From assembly GCF_949987515.2 (NCBI RefSeq), contig NC_082685.1, positions 28,288,168 through 28,352,167 on the forward strand: a stretch of 64,000 bases of DNA, written 5' to 3'. Source of the stretch: Delphinus delphis. Taxonomy: Eukaryota; Chordata; Mammalia; Artiodactyla; Delphinidae. Positions within the stretch are counted from its first letter, which is position 1, and the number at the start of each line of letters is the position of its first letter. This document shows, in pieces, positions 23,736-34,935 of the stretch. The notes beneath the pieces are model-generated. The model did no database searches. It was not told the DNA's origin and worked only from the letters and a program-made list of their open reading frames with translations. Made by a program: the position numbers and the translations under genes.

Positions 23736-24966
23736 GAGCTATGTAAATGAGTTGGGGCTTCTTCTCTAAAGAAATGATACTGAGAAATAATATATGCATA
23801 TCCAAGATATTCAGAATTGATTTAGAGAAGGATGCTGTACTTGTGTAATTCAATTTGGGCATAATGCAACCAGGAATCATGGGAAGAGTGACAAATATGA
23901 AATATTGGTCCAGTAAAGAAATTCTAGGCAGCTGAATGCTTTGCAACCTTCTCTGCGTTGTATCGACAGTACACCTATTAATCACCACCTCCATCAGTTT
24001 ATCAGCCTCACGTGAAGGCATCGATCATCTTTTGTACTTTGAGGGTAGCTAGTCAACAAGGGTCTGATGCCTGTTGGTGGGGATTCTTCAGGTCACAATG
24101 TATGCACAAGACTTCTTTTTTCTCTTTATTAAGGGATAATTGATTGAGGTCAGAAGTTTCAAAGAGTCCTGGGAGATTTTTAACCCAGTGCCATCATGCA
24201 AAGCTTACTACATCAATAAGACAGTTCCATGGGAGATGAAGGAGTAATTGAGATGCCTCACCAGCTGGAACCCAGATGAAGATACATTTGGAAGCTTAAT
24301 CACAATCATGTTCTACACTAAATATTCATCCGTCTGTCTCCCAAAGAGGACAGGAAATTAAGTTGTCAAGGGCAGCGGGGATGAGGTTTAGCTGAAAGAA
24401 GAAACCCACACCTCAGCCTTAATCTCTAAATATGCAAGGCTGTCTCCTAGGTGGGTGAAGCAAAAGCATCTGCTTTCCAGTTTTATTTCCTGAGAAAGAT
24501 CTGAGCTGTTTATACACAATTTATCAGCTCTACAGTTACCAAAGTGGACAGTTAAGATAGCTCAGTCTCCTCACTGTGGGATAAATACAGATGAGCCATG
24601 CCATCTCAATAGAAAAATGCTTTATTGAGCCAATATAGAAAAGTATGAAAGTTGTGTAAACATGCAGGAAGGAGCAGGGGAATTCCTAAACACAGCTGAT
24701 GGCCTGTGATTGTATACGCCTTGATGTGCTGTGTCCTGAAAATTGAACTATACCCTGAATATAGTCAGTAAGCATTACGTTACATGTTGTGGGTTTTCTT
24801 TCTTTTTTCTTTTTAAATTTCCAGGTTAAACTTTTTATGGTGCCTTCAAGGCATCTAAATTTCATTTCAAAGGGTGGTTTGAAAAATGTATGTTGCTGCC
24901 ATAAATTAGATGATAGTTTCCTTTCAATTTCTGGCCCAACAGTGTGAATCAAACATTGGCTTTTTT
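23736..24966. other. unassigned stretch
   Basis: No gene or clear repeat recognised. Moderately AT-rich, with frames of up to 105 codons lacking support. Confidence 0.4.
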
Positions 24967-25196
24967 AAAAAGGGACAGTGTGGGGCTTCCCTGGTGGCAC
25001 AGTGGTTGAGAGTCCGCCTGCCGATGCAGGGGACACGGGTTTGTGTCCCGGTCTGGGAAGATCCCGTATGCCGCGAAGTGGCTGGGCCCGTGAGCCATGG
25101 CCGCTGAGCCTGTGCGTCTGGAGCCTGTGCTCTGCAACGGGAGAGGCCACAACAGAGGCCCGTGTACCGCAAAAAAAAAAAAAAAGGGACAGTGTG
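24967..25196 (+). mobile_element. CHR-type SINE, short form, 16-bp perfect TSD
   Basis: SINE body 24,983-25,180, from 'gggcttccctggtggcacag' to 'cccgtgtaccgc' and a poly(A). The exact duplication 'aaaaagggacagtgtg' lies at 24,967-24,982 and 25,181-25,196. Intact ends and an exact duplication make it one of the younger insertions here. Confidence 0.98.
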
Positions 25197-25204
25197 AAGT
25201 TGTG

Positions 25205-25500
25205 TCTTTATCATGTGAGGAGGCTGCATTAGACAGGGTGTCTTTGCCTGCAAGTAACAGAACAGTCCCCACTGGAATTAGTTTTATAAGGGAATGTGGT
25301 GGCTCACGTGATAAGTCTTTAGGTGGGGATACCCCAGATGCAGGATGTGGGGGCTCCTACCCTGCTTCTCTGTGGTTCTCCTGGTGCTCTGCCTTCCTCA
25401 GAGGGTTGACACCACCCTCTAATTGGCTCATAGGTGGCTGTCGGATGTCTCAGCCTTCATATCTTGGTGCTTCAGTCTCCAGCAGAAGAATGGGTCTAGG
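25205..25500 (+). mobile_element. ancient repeat of the 'ctgcaagtaacagaa' series
   Basis: 'gcctgcaagtaacagaacag' followed by 'ataagggaatgtggtggctc' is a recurrent mammalian sequence series. I do not name the family. A possibly related copy lies at 40.86-41.15 kb. Confidence 0.45.
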
Positions 25501-25689
25501 CCTTTCTCTTGGGAAGAAGTAAGTTTCCTAGAAGCTCAACAGTAGACTCGCTCTCACTTGAAACCTGCCTACACCAGCCCATAGATGCTAATTTTAAAGT
25601 CCTCTTTGCTCGGAGGTGGTGGTAGGAACACATCCATCCTCGTGGTACCCTCTGTGATATGACCAAGACATAGATACCCATGACATCAC

Positions 25690-25915
25690 TGCATTCACAT
25701 GGTGCAGTAGAAAAAACACAGACTGTGGAGTCAGACAGTCCTGCCTTTGAATCCCATCTTCGTCCCAAAAGAGCTGTGTGACCTTGGATCACTTACCCTC
25801 GGTGAGCTTTCCTGCCCCTTGGGTGAAATATAAGTATGCAGCATCCACAGAGAACTTAGGAGAATGAAAGCATGGAGCACAGACACAGGGTAGGCATTGC
25901 TCAGTCATAATTCTC
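25690..25915 (+). mobile_element. MIR SINE
   Basis: 'gactgtggagtcagacagtc', 'cctttgaatcccatcttc', 'gctgtgtgaccttggatcac' and 'gtaggcattgctcagtc' follow the MIR order. Confidence 0.9.
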
Positions 25916-26075
25916 TTTCCGTGCGTGCCTTTTCGTCCAGGGGGTCTTCCACTTATGCTTTCCTTTTCCTAGGTATAGGTCTCCATTTTGTAATTCTATC
26001 TTCTGGTACATGTATGGTGTAAAGGATAATTTAATTGAACGTATTTGCATATGGCTATATTTGGCATGATCGTAC

Positions 26076-26152
26076 CATATATATGTATATGTATATATGT
26101 ATGTAGATAATATATGTATATATGTTACATATACATATACATCTATATTTAA
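26076..26152. repeat. TATG/TATA-rich low-complexity tract
   Basis: Alternating TATATG/CATATA units of both polarities, so it is partly self-complementary. Confidence 0.9.
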
Positions 26153-26430
26153 TCAACAGTTACATATGGAGGAGATATATCCTAGGTTCCACCTTGTTCC
26201 AGGCATTCCAGTGTTCTGGTTTAGTGCTACTCAAAGTTTGGTCCACAGATGGGTACCAATTGGCAAACTGGGTTGCTGGTCTGGGACAGGATGAGTACAG
26301 AAATGAAGCATAAACATTGACACAGTTACGGTAATTTGACACTGCTGAGAACTCCATGCCCGTGCTTATTTTTCTAATACTTCGTTTTTATTGTATTCTG
26401 CAAAAGTTTTGGTGTGTGATAGATTGCAAA

Positions 26431-26682
26431 AACAAAAACCAGGGGCTTCCCTGGTGGTGCAGTGGTTGAGAGTCCGCCTGCCGATGCAGGGGACACGGGT
26501 TCGTGCCCCGATCCGGGAAGATCCCACATGCCGCGGAGGGGCTGGGTCCGTGAGCCATGGCCGCTGGGCCTGCGCGTCCGGAGCCTGTGCTCCGCAACGG
26601 GAGAGGCCACAACAGTGAGAGGCCCGCGTACCGCAAAAAAAACAAAACGAAACAAAACAAAAACAAATAAACAAAAAACTAG
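26431..26682 (+). mobile_element. CHR-type SINE, short form
   Basis: Body from 26,442 'gggcttccctggtggtgcag' through 'gatcccacatgccgcgga' and 'aggcccgcgtaccgc', with an A-rich tail containing C and G interruptions. The probable duplication is 'acaaaaaccag' before and 'acaaaaaactag' after. Frames on both strands are repeat artefacts. Confidence 0.96.
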
Positions 26683-26689
26683 CCCTTCA

Positions 26690-28930
26690 CAGAATCATTG
26701 AAGAAACTTGCTAGAACAGACACATACTGAGCTACTTTTTGCCTTCCGGGTGCTAAGGTTTATTTGAAGTAAGAAGAGACGATTACACAAAGTTGTTAAA
26801 CAAGAGGCAAACACAATAGTGAAAAATGATGTCATAAGGCAGTCATAAATGACCCAGTGCCATATTAGTGGCTGGGATAACTCGTGCCACCGAAGTCCGC
26901 AAGAGGACGAGGTCACGGTACGGCAGCGGTGGGAAAACTCTTCCCTGAGCAGGTGGATTTGTTGTGACTTCCTCTGCATCCCGGGCCTCCCGTCAGGGTC
27001 TGCTCTGTCCCTTCTCACTCGGCGGCCTGACGGGTTAACCTCCCAGTGAGCGAGGGCCTGCCAATGAAGCCGGATGGAGTTATGTGTCAGGCTGCAGCGC
27101 ACACGCACTAAATATCCTGCTCCATTATCCTTGACGGGACTTTGATGTGAGCGTAAAACACGTCAGATTACACGGGACGTCATGTCACGTGTCAAATCAG
27201 TGTTAGGGCTCCGTCCTGACACTTTAATTAGTACGGGCAGAGGGAAAGGGTGTATTATTTTTCTGTTTCAAGGCAAAGACCCTAACACCCACTGAGAACT
27301 GTTTGGTTATGCCCAAGCCTGCATGCGGCCTTCTCTCCTTTCACAAACACAGCCGGTACCCCCAGGATGACAGCCATAATGTCAGCTCATGAAAAGAGCC
27401 GTAGCTGGGAGGTATAAACCTCACTAGATTCTTGTTCACCGGGAACAACGTGTGTGAGGGAGCTGCACCCCCCGGGTGGCCTCATCTTCAGCGACATAAA
27501 TGCTCATCAGTTATTGACTTTGCAGTTTTCTTAGTCTTCAAACGTGACTACTGATGCTTTTATACATCTCGTAGGAGTATTAGTTGTTGAAATGAGATCA
27601 CTCCTGTGGCACTGCTTAGATGCTGCGAATGATGCTGAAGGGGTAGGCGGGCTAGAGGGGAGGGAGAGGAGATGCTGTTAGAGACCTTGGCTATTAGGAA
27701 CCGTTGGCCAATTAGCAGCAACTTACCGCACAGCTGGAAACACCTCAAAACGCCTTGCTTTGCTTGTGCCATCACAAGCAGGTGTAACTGTCAGGGTGCA
27801 GGGATATATTCCAACCAGAAAAGCACCTAGACGCGACCTAGCCCTTCACCATTTGTGAACATGGCCCTGACTAATGAGAAACCCGCACTTTGCTCTCTGC
27901 TCCCAGAGGAAGGTCGCCCGACTTACTACTGAGTGAAATCTCTGCACGTCAGTAAGCCGCATTCATTTTGACATCTAGACTCCTGTGTAATTAAGACCTC
28001 AGGTCTGGCGCTTGGTTTATCAGTGTGTGTCAATTCTCATTTACATAAGACTTCGGTTTTTCCCACATCTCTGCACAGACGCCGCCAAAAAAAAAAAAAA
28101 AATACTATTAACAATGAAAGCGCTGTGAGGATAGAGTTACACAGCCCATCGTGTCTCTAATCCCCGCTTAACATTTCCCTTAAAAAGAACATTGCCCTAT
28201 TCGGGAGTTAAACGCTGTGCCTTTAGATGTTCATTATAGAGGGAAAGGGGAAGTAGCTTTTCCATTGCTTTATTTTGAGCCTGAGAAACATCCGATTTCA
28301 TGCCCCTTATTCAACGGTGAAGCAGACTCTGCTACATCATGGAAGGGAGCTTTCTTCATCTTTCTTTTGGAAAACAACAGGTTCTTCTCACCTCCCTGTG
28401 GTTGTATGCTAAAACCCGAGGCTGGACTCAAAGATCCTGTAGGTGTGCTAATCTAGTCTCGTTTATTCAGACTGAAGGCTGTTGGGTGTAACCGGATCCT
28501 ACAAAAGAGCAAAGTGACTTCTGGGGCTGCTGGAAGCCATCCTCCCCCCGCCTCTGGAGCTTTCTCCCGGGCAAGGAGCGGTGGGGACCCAATACTTTGG
28601 ATGTCTCTTTTTCTTCCAACATTAATGGCTACAAGGCAGAAGCATTTATTTTTGCAACTCAGACGAGAAAAGCCATGTCCAAGAGAAGTTAGGGGACTTT
28701 CACAAGACCACACATGTAGCTGGTTATATGACCCGAGAAATAATGCGGTCTCTACAGATCTTCATTTTCACATCGAAAAAATGTGCTCATCTGTAAAGTT
28801 AGGGTTGGGGAAAGAAGTCTAATAAAAAGGCACAGAGAAAAGAGATCCTGGAGTTTATATAAGCACTAAAGTATGTGCTTTAAGTAGGAAGCCAAGAAAG
28901 GATGGAAACTGGGGGTTGCTTTCAAGGAGC
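26690..28930. other. repeat-poor stretch, possible regulatory DNA
   Basis: About 2.2 kb in which I recognise no interspersed repeat. It carries more CpG than its neighbours and several bZIP-like and E-box motifs near 27.13-27.20 kb. One poly(A) run of 17 bases lies at 28,085-28,101. Frames of up to 137 codons have no protein resemblance. Conservation cannot be judged from one sequence. Confidence 0.35.
27130..27195. promoter_or_regulatory. cluster of CRE-like half-sites and an E-box
   Basis: Within 65 bases there are TGACG (27,132), ACGTCA (27,160), a near-consensus CRE GACGTCAT (27,176-27,183) and CACGTG (27,186-27,191). These are known motifs for CREB/ATF and bHLH factors. Their use here is inference. 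Confidence 0.25.
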
Positions 28931-29165
28931 CTCCCATTCCAGCTCTACCACTTACTACGTGTGACCTTGGGCAAGTTACTACACCTCTCTGGACCTCGGA
29001 TGCCTCATCTCATGGCATGATCATTACAGTGCTCCCTTTACAGTGTTGCTATGAAGGTTAAAAGAAATAATTCTTATAAAGCACTTAGAAGAGTACCTGA
29101 CATAAATTTAGCCCTCAATTAATGTTGCCTTTGTATTATTAGTAATAACACCACTGCTATTATTA
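28930..29165 (+). mobile_element. MIR SINE
   Basis: 'ctctaccacttactacgtg', 'gaccttgggcaagttacta', 'cacctctctggacctcgg' and 'aaagcacttagaagagtacc' follow the MIR order. Confidence 0.92.
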
Positions 29166-29300
29166 TTTATCCAGATGGCTATCCCCTTCTGAATAAGACT
29201 GACTCCACTACTGCCAAGTTCTCCCCGTATGGTCTCTCCTCAATGTCTATCCAATCCTAGGAGGCCTAGGCAGTCCTGGAAAGCATCCAAGAATCTAGGT

Positions 29301-29455
29301 CAATGTTTCTCAACCTGGGTTCATGTAACAGTCATCCTGGGGAACTCTGAGGCTTGAATCCCATACCTGGAGATGTTGATTTAATTAATCTGTAGTCCGG
29401 CTGGGCATCAAAATTTTTTAAAGTTCTCCATGTGATTTTAATGTTAAGAACCACT
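29301..29455 (+). mobile_element. MER5-like hAT element (MITE)
   Basis: Terminal segments 'caatgtttctcaacctgg' and 'gttaagaaccact' form the imperfect inverted ends typical of non-autonomous hAT elements. The interior is diverged. Confidence 0.65.
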
Positions 29456-30065
29456 AGGCTAGTGGAAGACCTCGTTAATTTTGATATTGAAAAAGCTTTC
29501 TGAAATATGAATGGTATAAACTGTTGTTTCCTAAGTACAGCATTTACTGGAGGTATTCCATGAGATCCTATTAGACAGTTTAGGTTAGTTATATGTTAAC
29601 AGCCCTACAACTCTTTTAGTGCATATTAGGAAAAAGTATAACTAGCATTATCAACCCTGTGATTTCACAGGTAATATTCTTTAGGTTAAAATTTCTTTTA
29701 AACACAAAGTAGAGAGGAATGTATATCAATTCAAATTAAATATCAAGTTAATATTTACACATTGATGGTAAAAATGTGACTTTGCTATGTAAATGACTGA
29801 AGTATGGGAAATGTATGAAACAAATGTGATTATAATTCTGAGTCAATGTGATACTTCGAAAGAATCAAATTATTTTACTCAGTAATTGTACAATTTTCAG
29901 CATTTGAAAAAATAGATTTATGAAATACGGTGAAACTTCTAACTAATCTAAGAACAGAAAATCCTTAATTTCTAGTAATTTACTTTCAGGACACAGTCCA
30001 AGATAAAAATGTTATTCCGTATTTACTAAGAACTATAATTATAATGATGTCGTATATATTGACAT
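29456..30065. other. AT-rich unassigned stretch
   Basis: No gene and no repeat recognised. Confidence 0.4.
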
Positions 30066-30069
30066 GGTT

Positions 30070-30275
30070 AATGATAACGACATCCTGCGTTTTAACACTT
30101 TGCCGTTTACAAAGCACTTGCACTTACATTACTTAATTGGGTTTCTTAATAACTTGCTGAGGTTGGATTATTAGCCCCTTGTCACAGATGGGGAAAATGA
30201 GGCCCCGAGGGAGTGGTTAAATGGCCTGTCCCACGTTCCACAGCTAAGTCGTGGTGCTGCAGGATTGGCATCTCA
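30070..30275 (-). mobile_element. MIR SINE
   Basis: 'gtcacagatggggaaaatga', 'ggccccgagggagtggttaa' and 'cacgttccacagctaagt' are reverse-complement MIR. Confidence 0.88.
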
Positions 30276-30599
30276 TCATCTCCACCCAGGGTAGAACTTT
30301 TACTTTTTAAAGTACTGTTACTCTTCTAAGTCTAGTCAGTCCATGCTGCCTGCTCTCTCTTCCACATTAAATGATAAAATCCCTCAAGGGCACCTCTGAC
30401 TGTGTGACGGTGGATTTCCTTTCTGATAACTTGCTCTGCACTCAAGAGCATTCCGTGTTACTTCCAGGACCAGAAATCAGGCCAGTTTGGTCACATATAA
30501 AGGAAAAGCACTTTATATAATAATCTCCTCCCAGGTCTCTTCACTTCTACTCTTGACCAACCCCAGTTATTTTTCTTCTCCGGGCAGTAGCCAGAATCA

Positions 30600-31105
30600 T
30601 CCGTGAAAACATGTTGACCCATCATGACACTCCGTACTTAAATCCCTGCAATGGCTGTTACTTTGTTTTGCATCAATTCCAAACCCCACTCCCCCGGCCC
30701 CCGTCTCCCATCTCCTTCCACTCTGGTCCTGCTCTGGGGTGCCAGCCAGCCTCGTCTCCTCGTGATTCCTCAAACAGGCCACATGCTGTCCCTTCATGTC
30801 TAGACGACCGTGTTCCACGCCACAGCAATGTCCTCCGTCTCCCTCTCTACTCTGCCGAAAACCTAGCTTCAGTGTTATCTCAAGGAGTGGAATTTCTTAT
30901 CTCCTAATGGGATGAGACCCCCTGGTCCCTCTCTCCTGCAGCAGACAGATCTTTCCTTCACAGCTCTTATTATGACTTGAAATTATTTATTGGTGTGAAG
31001 CTACATGAGGGCAGAGGTGGAATCATCCCATATTCTTCTGCTATTCTAGTCTCAGCATAGAAGTTATTGCATAGTAGCTGCTCGATAAATATTGTTGAAT
31101 TAACA
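30600..31105 (+). mobile_element. L2 LINE 3' region
   Basis: Follows the L2 order from 'taaatccctgcaatggctg' via 'acatgctgtcccttcatgt' to 'tagctgctcgataaatattg' and 'ttgaattaac'. The 98-codon frame here is decayed L2. Confidence 0.82.
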
Positions 31106-31499
31106 AGCAGAATATGAAAAGACACAGGGGTAGCTTACTCTCCCTGAGGACAGGGTGAGTTTTTACTGCCTACACTGAGAGCAAGACAGGAGTATGAAGT
31201 GCTTGCAAGAGCTTCAAGGCTGATCAGGACCACCTGCCACTGTATGCTCCTGAAGCTACTGTCTACACCTGACAACTACTATACTGGATACTCTAGGCAG
31301 GAAATGAGAAACTGCCAGTGGCTTCCAAGCTACTGGTTAAGGGAGCAAACACTGTAAGTTAAACTGCGAGTACAGTACCCAAAGCTCTGCTGGTCCCACC
31401 TCTCCATAGTTCCCCCAGAAGTTCCTGAGGCAGCGTATAGGAATGCTAGGGCTCTCAGGAACACAATTTTAAAACTACAAATCTAGTAGATAAATACAG
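31106..31499. other. unassigned stretch
   Basis: No gene or repeat recognised. Confidence 0.4.
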
Positions 31500-31715
31500 C
31501 ACCAGAAATTGGGAGTCAGTATTCTATTCCCAAGGATGCCACTTTCTACTTCTGAGCCAGTAAGTTGCTTTTACTGGCTGAACTTCATTTTCCTTTCCAT
31601 TAAAATAGGTGTACTAGTCCTCATCCTGCTTAATTCATTGGACAGTTTTGTAGACAGAATAAGATAAAATGGCAACATTTTGAATAGGTAGAAGCACTCT
31701 ATGTTATTATTTGAG
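31500..31715 (+). mobile_element. MIR SINE, diverged
   Basis: 'gggagtcagtattctattcc', 'tctacttctgagccagtaag' and 'cattaaaataggtgtacta' match the MIR layout loosely. Confidence 0.6.
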
Positions 31716-31869
31716 CCCAAGTTACACAGATATGATATCTTCTCCTTAAGGGCTTTTCAATGAAGGAAGATGCCCTGATTTTCATAGATAGACATGCCAA
31801 AGACAAACAGAGTGAAAGAACAAATGCATTATTCATTAGCTTTATGGATTTAGGTGGGTGGTCAGAAAG

Positions 31870-32145
31870 AGACAGTGTTCTATAGCAGGAAGATCTTCCT
31901 CTACAGATCAGGAGACCTGCGTTTGAACCTACCTTGTCATCCAGTTACTAGCTGTGGGAGTTCGATAGGTCACGTAACCCTTGGAAACCTCAGTGCCCCC
32001 CCCATCTGTAAATTGCAGGGAGTGGGCGTGGGTGGGGAAGTGGAGAATGATAGTGACATCATGGTAGTTTGGAGGATCCAATGAAACAGCCACTAAGAAA
32101 GGCCTTTGGAAACTGCCAAGTGCCTTAGCAAAGGCATTAATATTA
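31870..32145 (+). mobile_element. MIR SINE
   Basis: 'caggagacctgcgtttgaac', 'agttactagctgtgggagtt' and 'gtcacgtaacccttggaaac' match MIR, with a G-rich insertion in the 3' part. Confidence 0.8.
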
Positions 32146-32827
32146 TCCAGGCACTTGCCTGATTTAGCCAAGGGGCAGTCAAGGAGTTGTCAGGGAGGGC
32201 TGCCCAAAATAGCAAGGAGCTATCAAGGCTGACTTGAGTAATGGAGGGGACAGGGCAGGTCCAGGAGAAGGCTTACTTCCAAGGGGCTGGCAGGACCCAT
32301 CCACGACAGTGGGTTGTTCCCCCCTTTCCAGGAGCTGAAGTGGCTTCAAAAAGCTCTGGATTACAAGGCTTAGGACACTGTCCAGGTGGGCAGAACGTGT
32401 TAAAAGGATCCCAAGTACACTCACGGGTGTTTGTTTTTGATTAGAAGATAAGGATTAACTGGATTAATGGAGGCTCATGGCTGGAGAATGTGCAGACGCT
32501 AATTGCCCCTAAATTACAGTGGATTCCATTGGAATTGTGTATTTTCCTCCAAAAGCCTAACAACTGCTCCTCCTTCCCTGCCTCCCTCCCTCCCATACAA
32601 TGTTAAATGAACGTGTCATTGTAACTGAGATGAAAGGCCTTGAAATTGATTTTCCACTCTCCTCCAAAATCTCTTGTTTGCAAAACACAAGAGAAACTAG
32701 GTTACTAAGCTAGTTCCAATTTATCTCATACCAAGAAAAAAAATAAAGTATTCCAGGGACTCAGATTTCTGGAAGGCTTTTGCAAGCCCGTTTTCCTTGC
32801 TCGGTTTGTCTATCTGACGACTGAAAC
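32146..32827. other. repeat-poor stretch with paired GGATTA sites
   Basis: No repeat or gene recognised. At 32,453-32,467 two GGATTA motifs lie in direct orientation nine bases apart. Confidence 0.35.
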
Positions 32828-33014
32828 TAGTGGTTCTCAAAGTTGCATGTGCTTCAGAATCGCTGGAGACCCTGTGCAAACACATCCCTGGGTCCCACCC
32901 TGCGTCTCTGATTCACTAGGTCTAAGGACAGTTCCCCAAGCTTGCATTTCTGACAAGCTTCCCAGTAACACTGATGGTGGTGGGGCTTCTGAGACACACT
33001 TTGAGAACCACAGA
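32828..33014 (+). mobile_element. MER5A-type hAT MITE, complete
   Basis: Ends 'tagtggttctcaaag' and 'ctttgagaaccaca' are inverted repeats. The interior has 'ctctgattcactaggtctaa' and 'gcatttctgacaagcttccc' in the MER5A order. Flanks 'gaaactag' and 'agaactag' look like a decayed 8-bp target-site duplication, as expected for hAT elements. Confidence 0.9.
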
Positions 33015-33525
33015 ACTAGGGAAATATTAAAGTATTTTAAAGAATCTGGTCAAAGAAAAGAGAACAATGCAGATCTCAAAGTGCTAGGGCTGAGTCTCCT
33101 TGGAAGAGGAAGTGCAATCACTCAGAAGTGAAAAATTATTTATTTCCTACACCAAATATGCATATATTCTCTTGGATTTTATAAAGCTTATGGGTGGATG
33201 ATGGATGAATGTGCTTCATACAGGAAATGACAAAGAGTTAGGCACTGGGGCAGGCTCCTTCTGGTGGCCCTGACCCACTCCTTCTTCTGTCTGCTTTGCA
33301 CACCTTCGTCTTCTGGTGAACTAGTCAAGTCGTCTTTTGGCAGCTCCACAGACATCACACCACCAGACCCCTGACCGCTCCCTCTGCCTTGAGGCCACCA
33401 GTATGTATCCCAATCCTATTCCACGTTTATGTACAGATCACTCCTTTTGTGCAAGGCTGGATAAGACCTGGGCTACTTCTGCTAATGTTTCCAGAACTTT
33501 GCAAAGCACTGCACAGTGAGTCCTC
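33015..33525. other. unassigned stretch
   Basis: No gene or repeat recognised. Confidence 0.4.
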
Positions 33526-33640
33526 AGATGTGGAATTTTAGCCCTGGCCTTGCGTCTGGATTAGCACGTGACCATGGAGAAATCACTTTAAACCCCCTCG
33601 GTAGGATTTTATTCATCAGTTAAAGGAGGGGGTTAGTCTA
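33526..33640 (+). mobile_element. MIR SINE fragment
   Basis: 'cgtctggattagcacgtgac' and 'atggagaaatcactttaaac' fit MIR weakly. Confidence 0.5.
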
Positions 33641-34775
33641 GTGAGATTAGTGGCTCTTCCTCTTTAGGGAAGAGCCCCTGGCATGTATGACCCCGAGTTA
33701 AGAATGGATCCTCTTCTAGGTGATATTTCAAGTTCCTTGAGCTCTGAGGTCCCAGGATTCTACAATATTTTTTTCTAAGTCCCAAGAACCAAACGTTGGG
33801 GAAAAGGCCCATGGTGTCCTCTAGGCTTTTATGCATCAGAGGTGGTCCCCAAACTTAGAATTTAAAGGAGATGTGGTGTCCAGACTCAGGAGAGCAAGCC
33901 ACTTCTGTCCTTTGTGTCTGTCGGAAAAATGAAGGCTTTCTTATCGTTTCTAGCAAGAGGCGGCCTACTTTCAAGGCAAGGGGAAGTAGCCCATCTCAGC
34001 TTGGGCAGGTCAGTAATGTGACGAGATAAAGGGCAGTTTCTTAATGAAAACCACTCTGCCTCCCGCCAGCAAAGGAGTTTTCTTAGTGCATTTCAAGTCC
34101 GCTAACACCTCTTCCCAGATCAATGGCTTTTCATAAATGCACCAGGAGATCTTTGAACCGCTAATGCTTCAGGGGCTGTTTAGGTTTGGAGTCAAACTGT
34201 TTAATATAACTCTCCTCCAAGTCTGGCTCTATTGAAAGGTCTCAGGAAACAAGGCGGAGGGATGTATAAAAAGCAGAACCGACATGGCCAACTGACATCC
34301 CCCCCACCTCGGCCTCTTGTTTATACAAGCAAATTGGACCAGGCTGATTACTTTCGGAGGGGAAAGGAGGAATGAAATGACATATGGGTCAGGGGGGAGA
34401 GTTGAGTGAAAAGGAATCAGATTCAAGGTACCTTTTGATTGGAGTGGCACAAATCATTTGCTTAAGAGGGGAGGACGCCATTGATTGGTTTCATCAACAG
34501 ATTCAGCGCTCTAAGAAAAACTGCACCGTGCCAGGAAGCGTGGGCCAGACTTGCCACGTTCCTGGGAAAATGAGCGCCGTTTAATTGAAACACTTGTTTA
34601 AACACTAAAAGCTAAAAGAAGGATGTTTTTCAGAAGGCAGATGACTGGGCCCATCCGAAAGATGTTATAGCAAAGGGCAGTGTTTCTTCTACCCAAAGCT
34701 GCTCCCACAGTAGCTTTCCCATGGAGCTCTTGGTACAAATGATAATGAAGTCATAATGATAATCGGCCTTCCCTG
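33641..34775. other. repeat-poor stretch, possible regulatory DNA
   Basis: About 1.1 kb without recognisable repeats. The section 34,440-34,620 is AT/homeobox-motif rich ('ccgtttaattgaaacacttg') and has a reverse CCAAT box near 34,484. A candidate for a conserved non-coding element; comparison is needed to decide. Confidence 0.3.
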
Positions 34776-34779
34776 AATG

Positions 34780-34935
34780 GCCCTCCTGCAGGTACGGTCT
34801 TATGTCTTTACTTCGTCTAAACCTCACAGCTGCCCTCTGAAGTGGAGCCTCTACTATTATTAACCCCACTTTCGGGTGGGATCATTGGACCTCAAGGCAG
34901 ATCAGCAACTTGACCCATGTCACATCCACTCGGAT
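34780..34935 (-). mobile_element. MIR SINE, diverged
   Basis: 'cctcacagctgccctctgaa', 'ctactattattaaccccact' and 'cagcaacttgacccatgtca' match reverse-complement MIR. Confidence 0.7.

Noticed and set aside
24983..25060. tRNA genes suggested by A-box and B-box sequences in SINE heads
   Set aside because: These are tRNA-Glu-derived SINE promoters. They cannot form a normal tRNA and are followed by SINE bodies and poly(A).
24949..25272. Recurring frames with texts such as 'SHGRW' and 'HRQADSQPL', also near 21.1, 26.5 and 63.1 kb
   Set aside because: They look like a protein family because the same CHR SINE is translated in the same frames at each copy.
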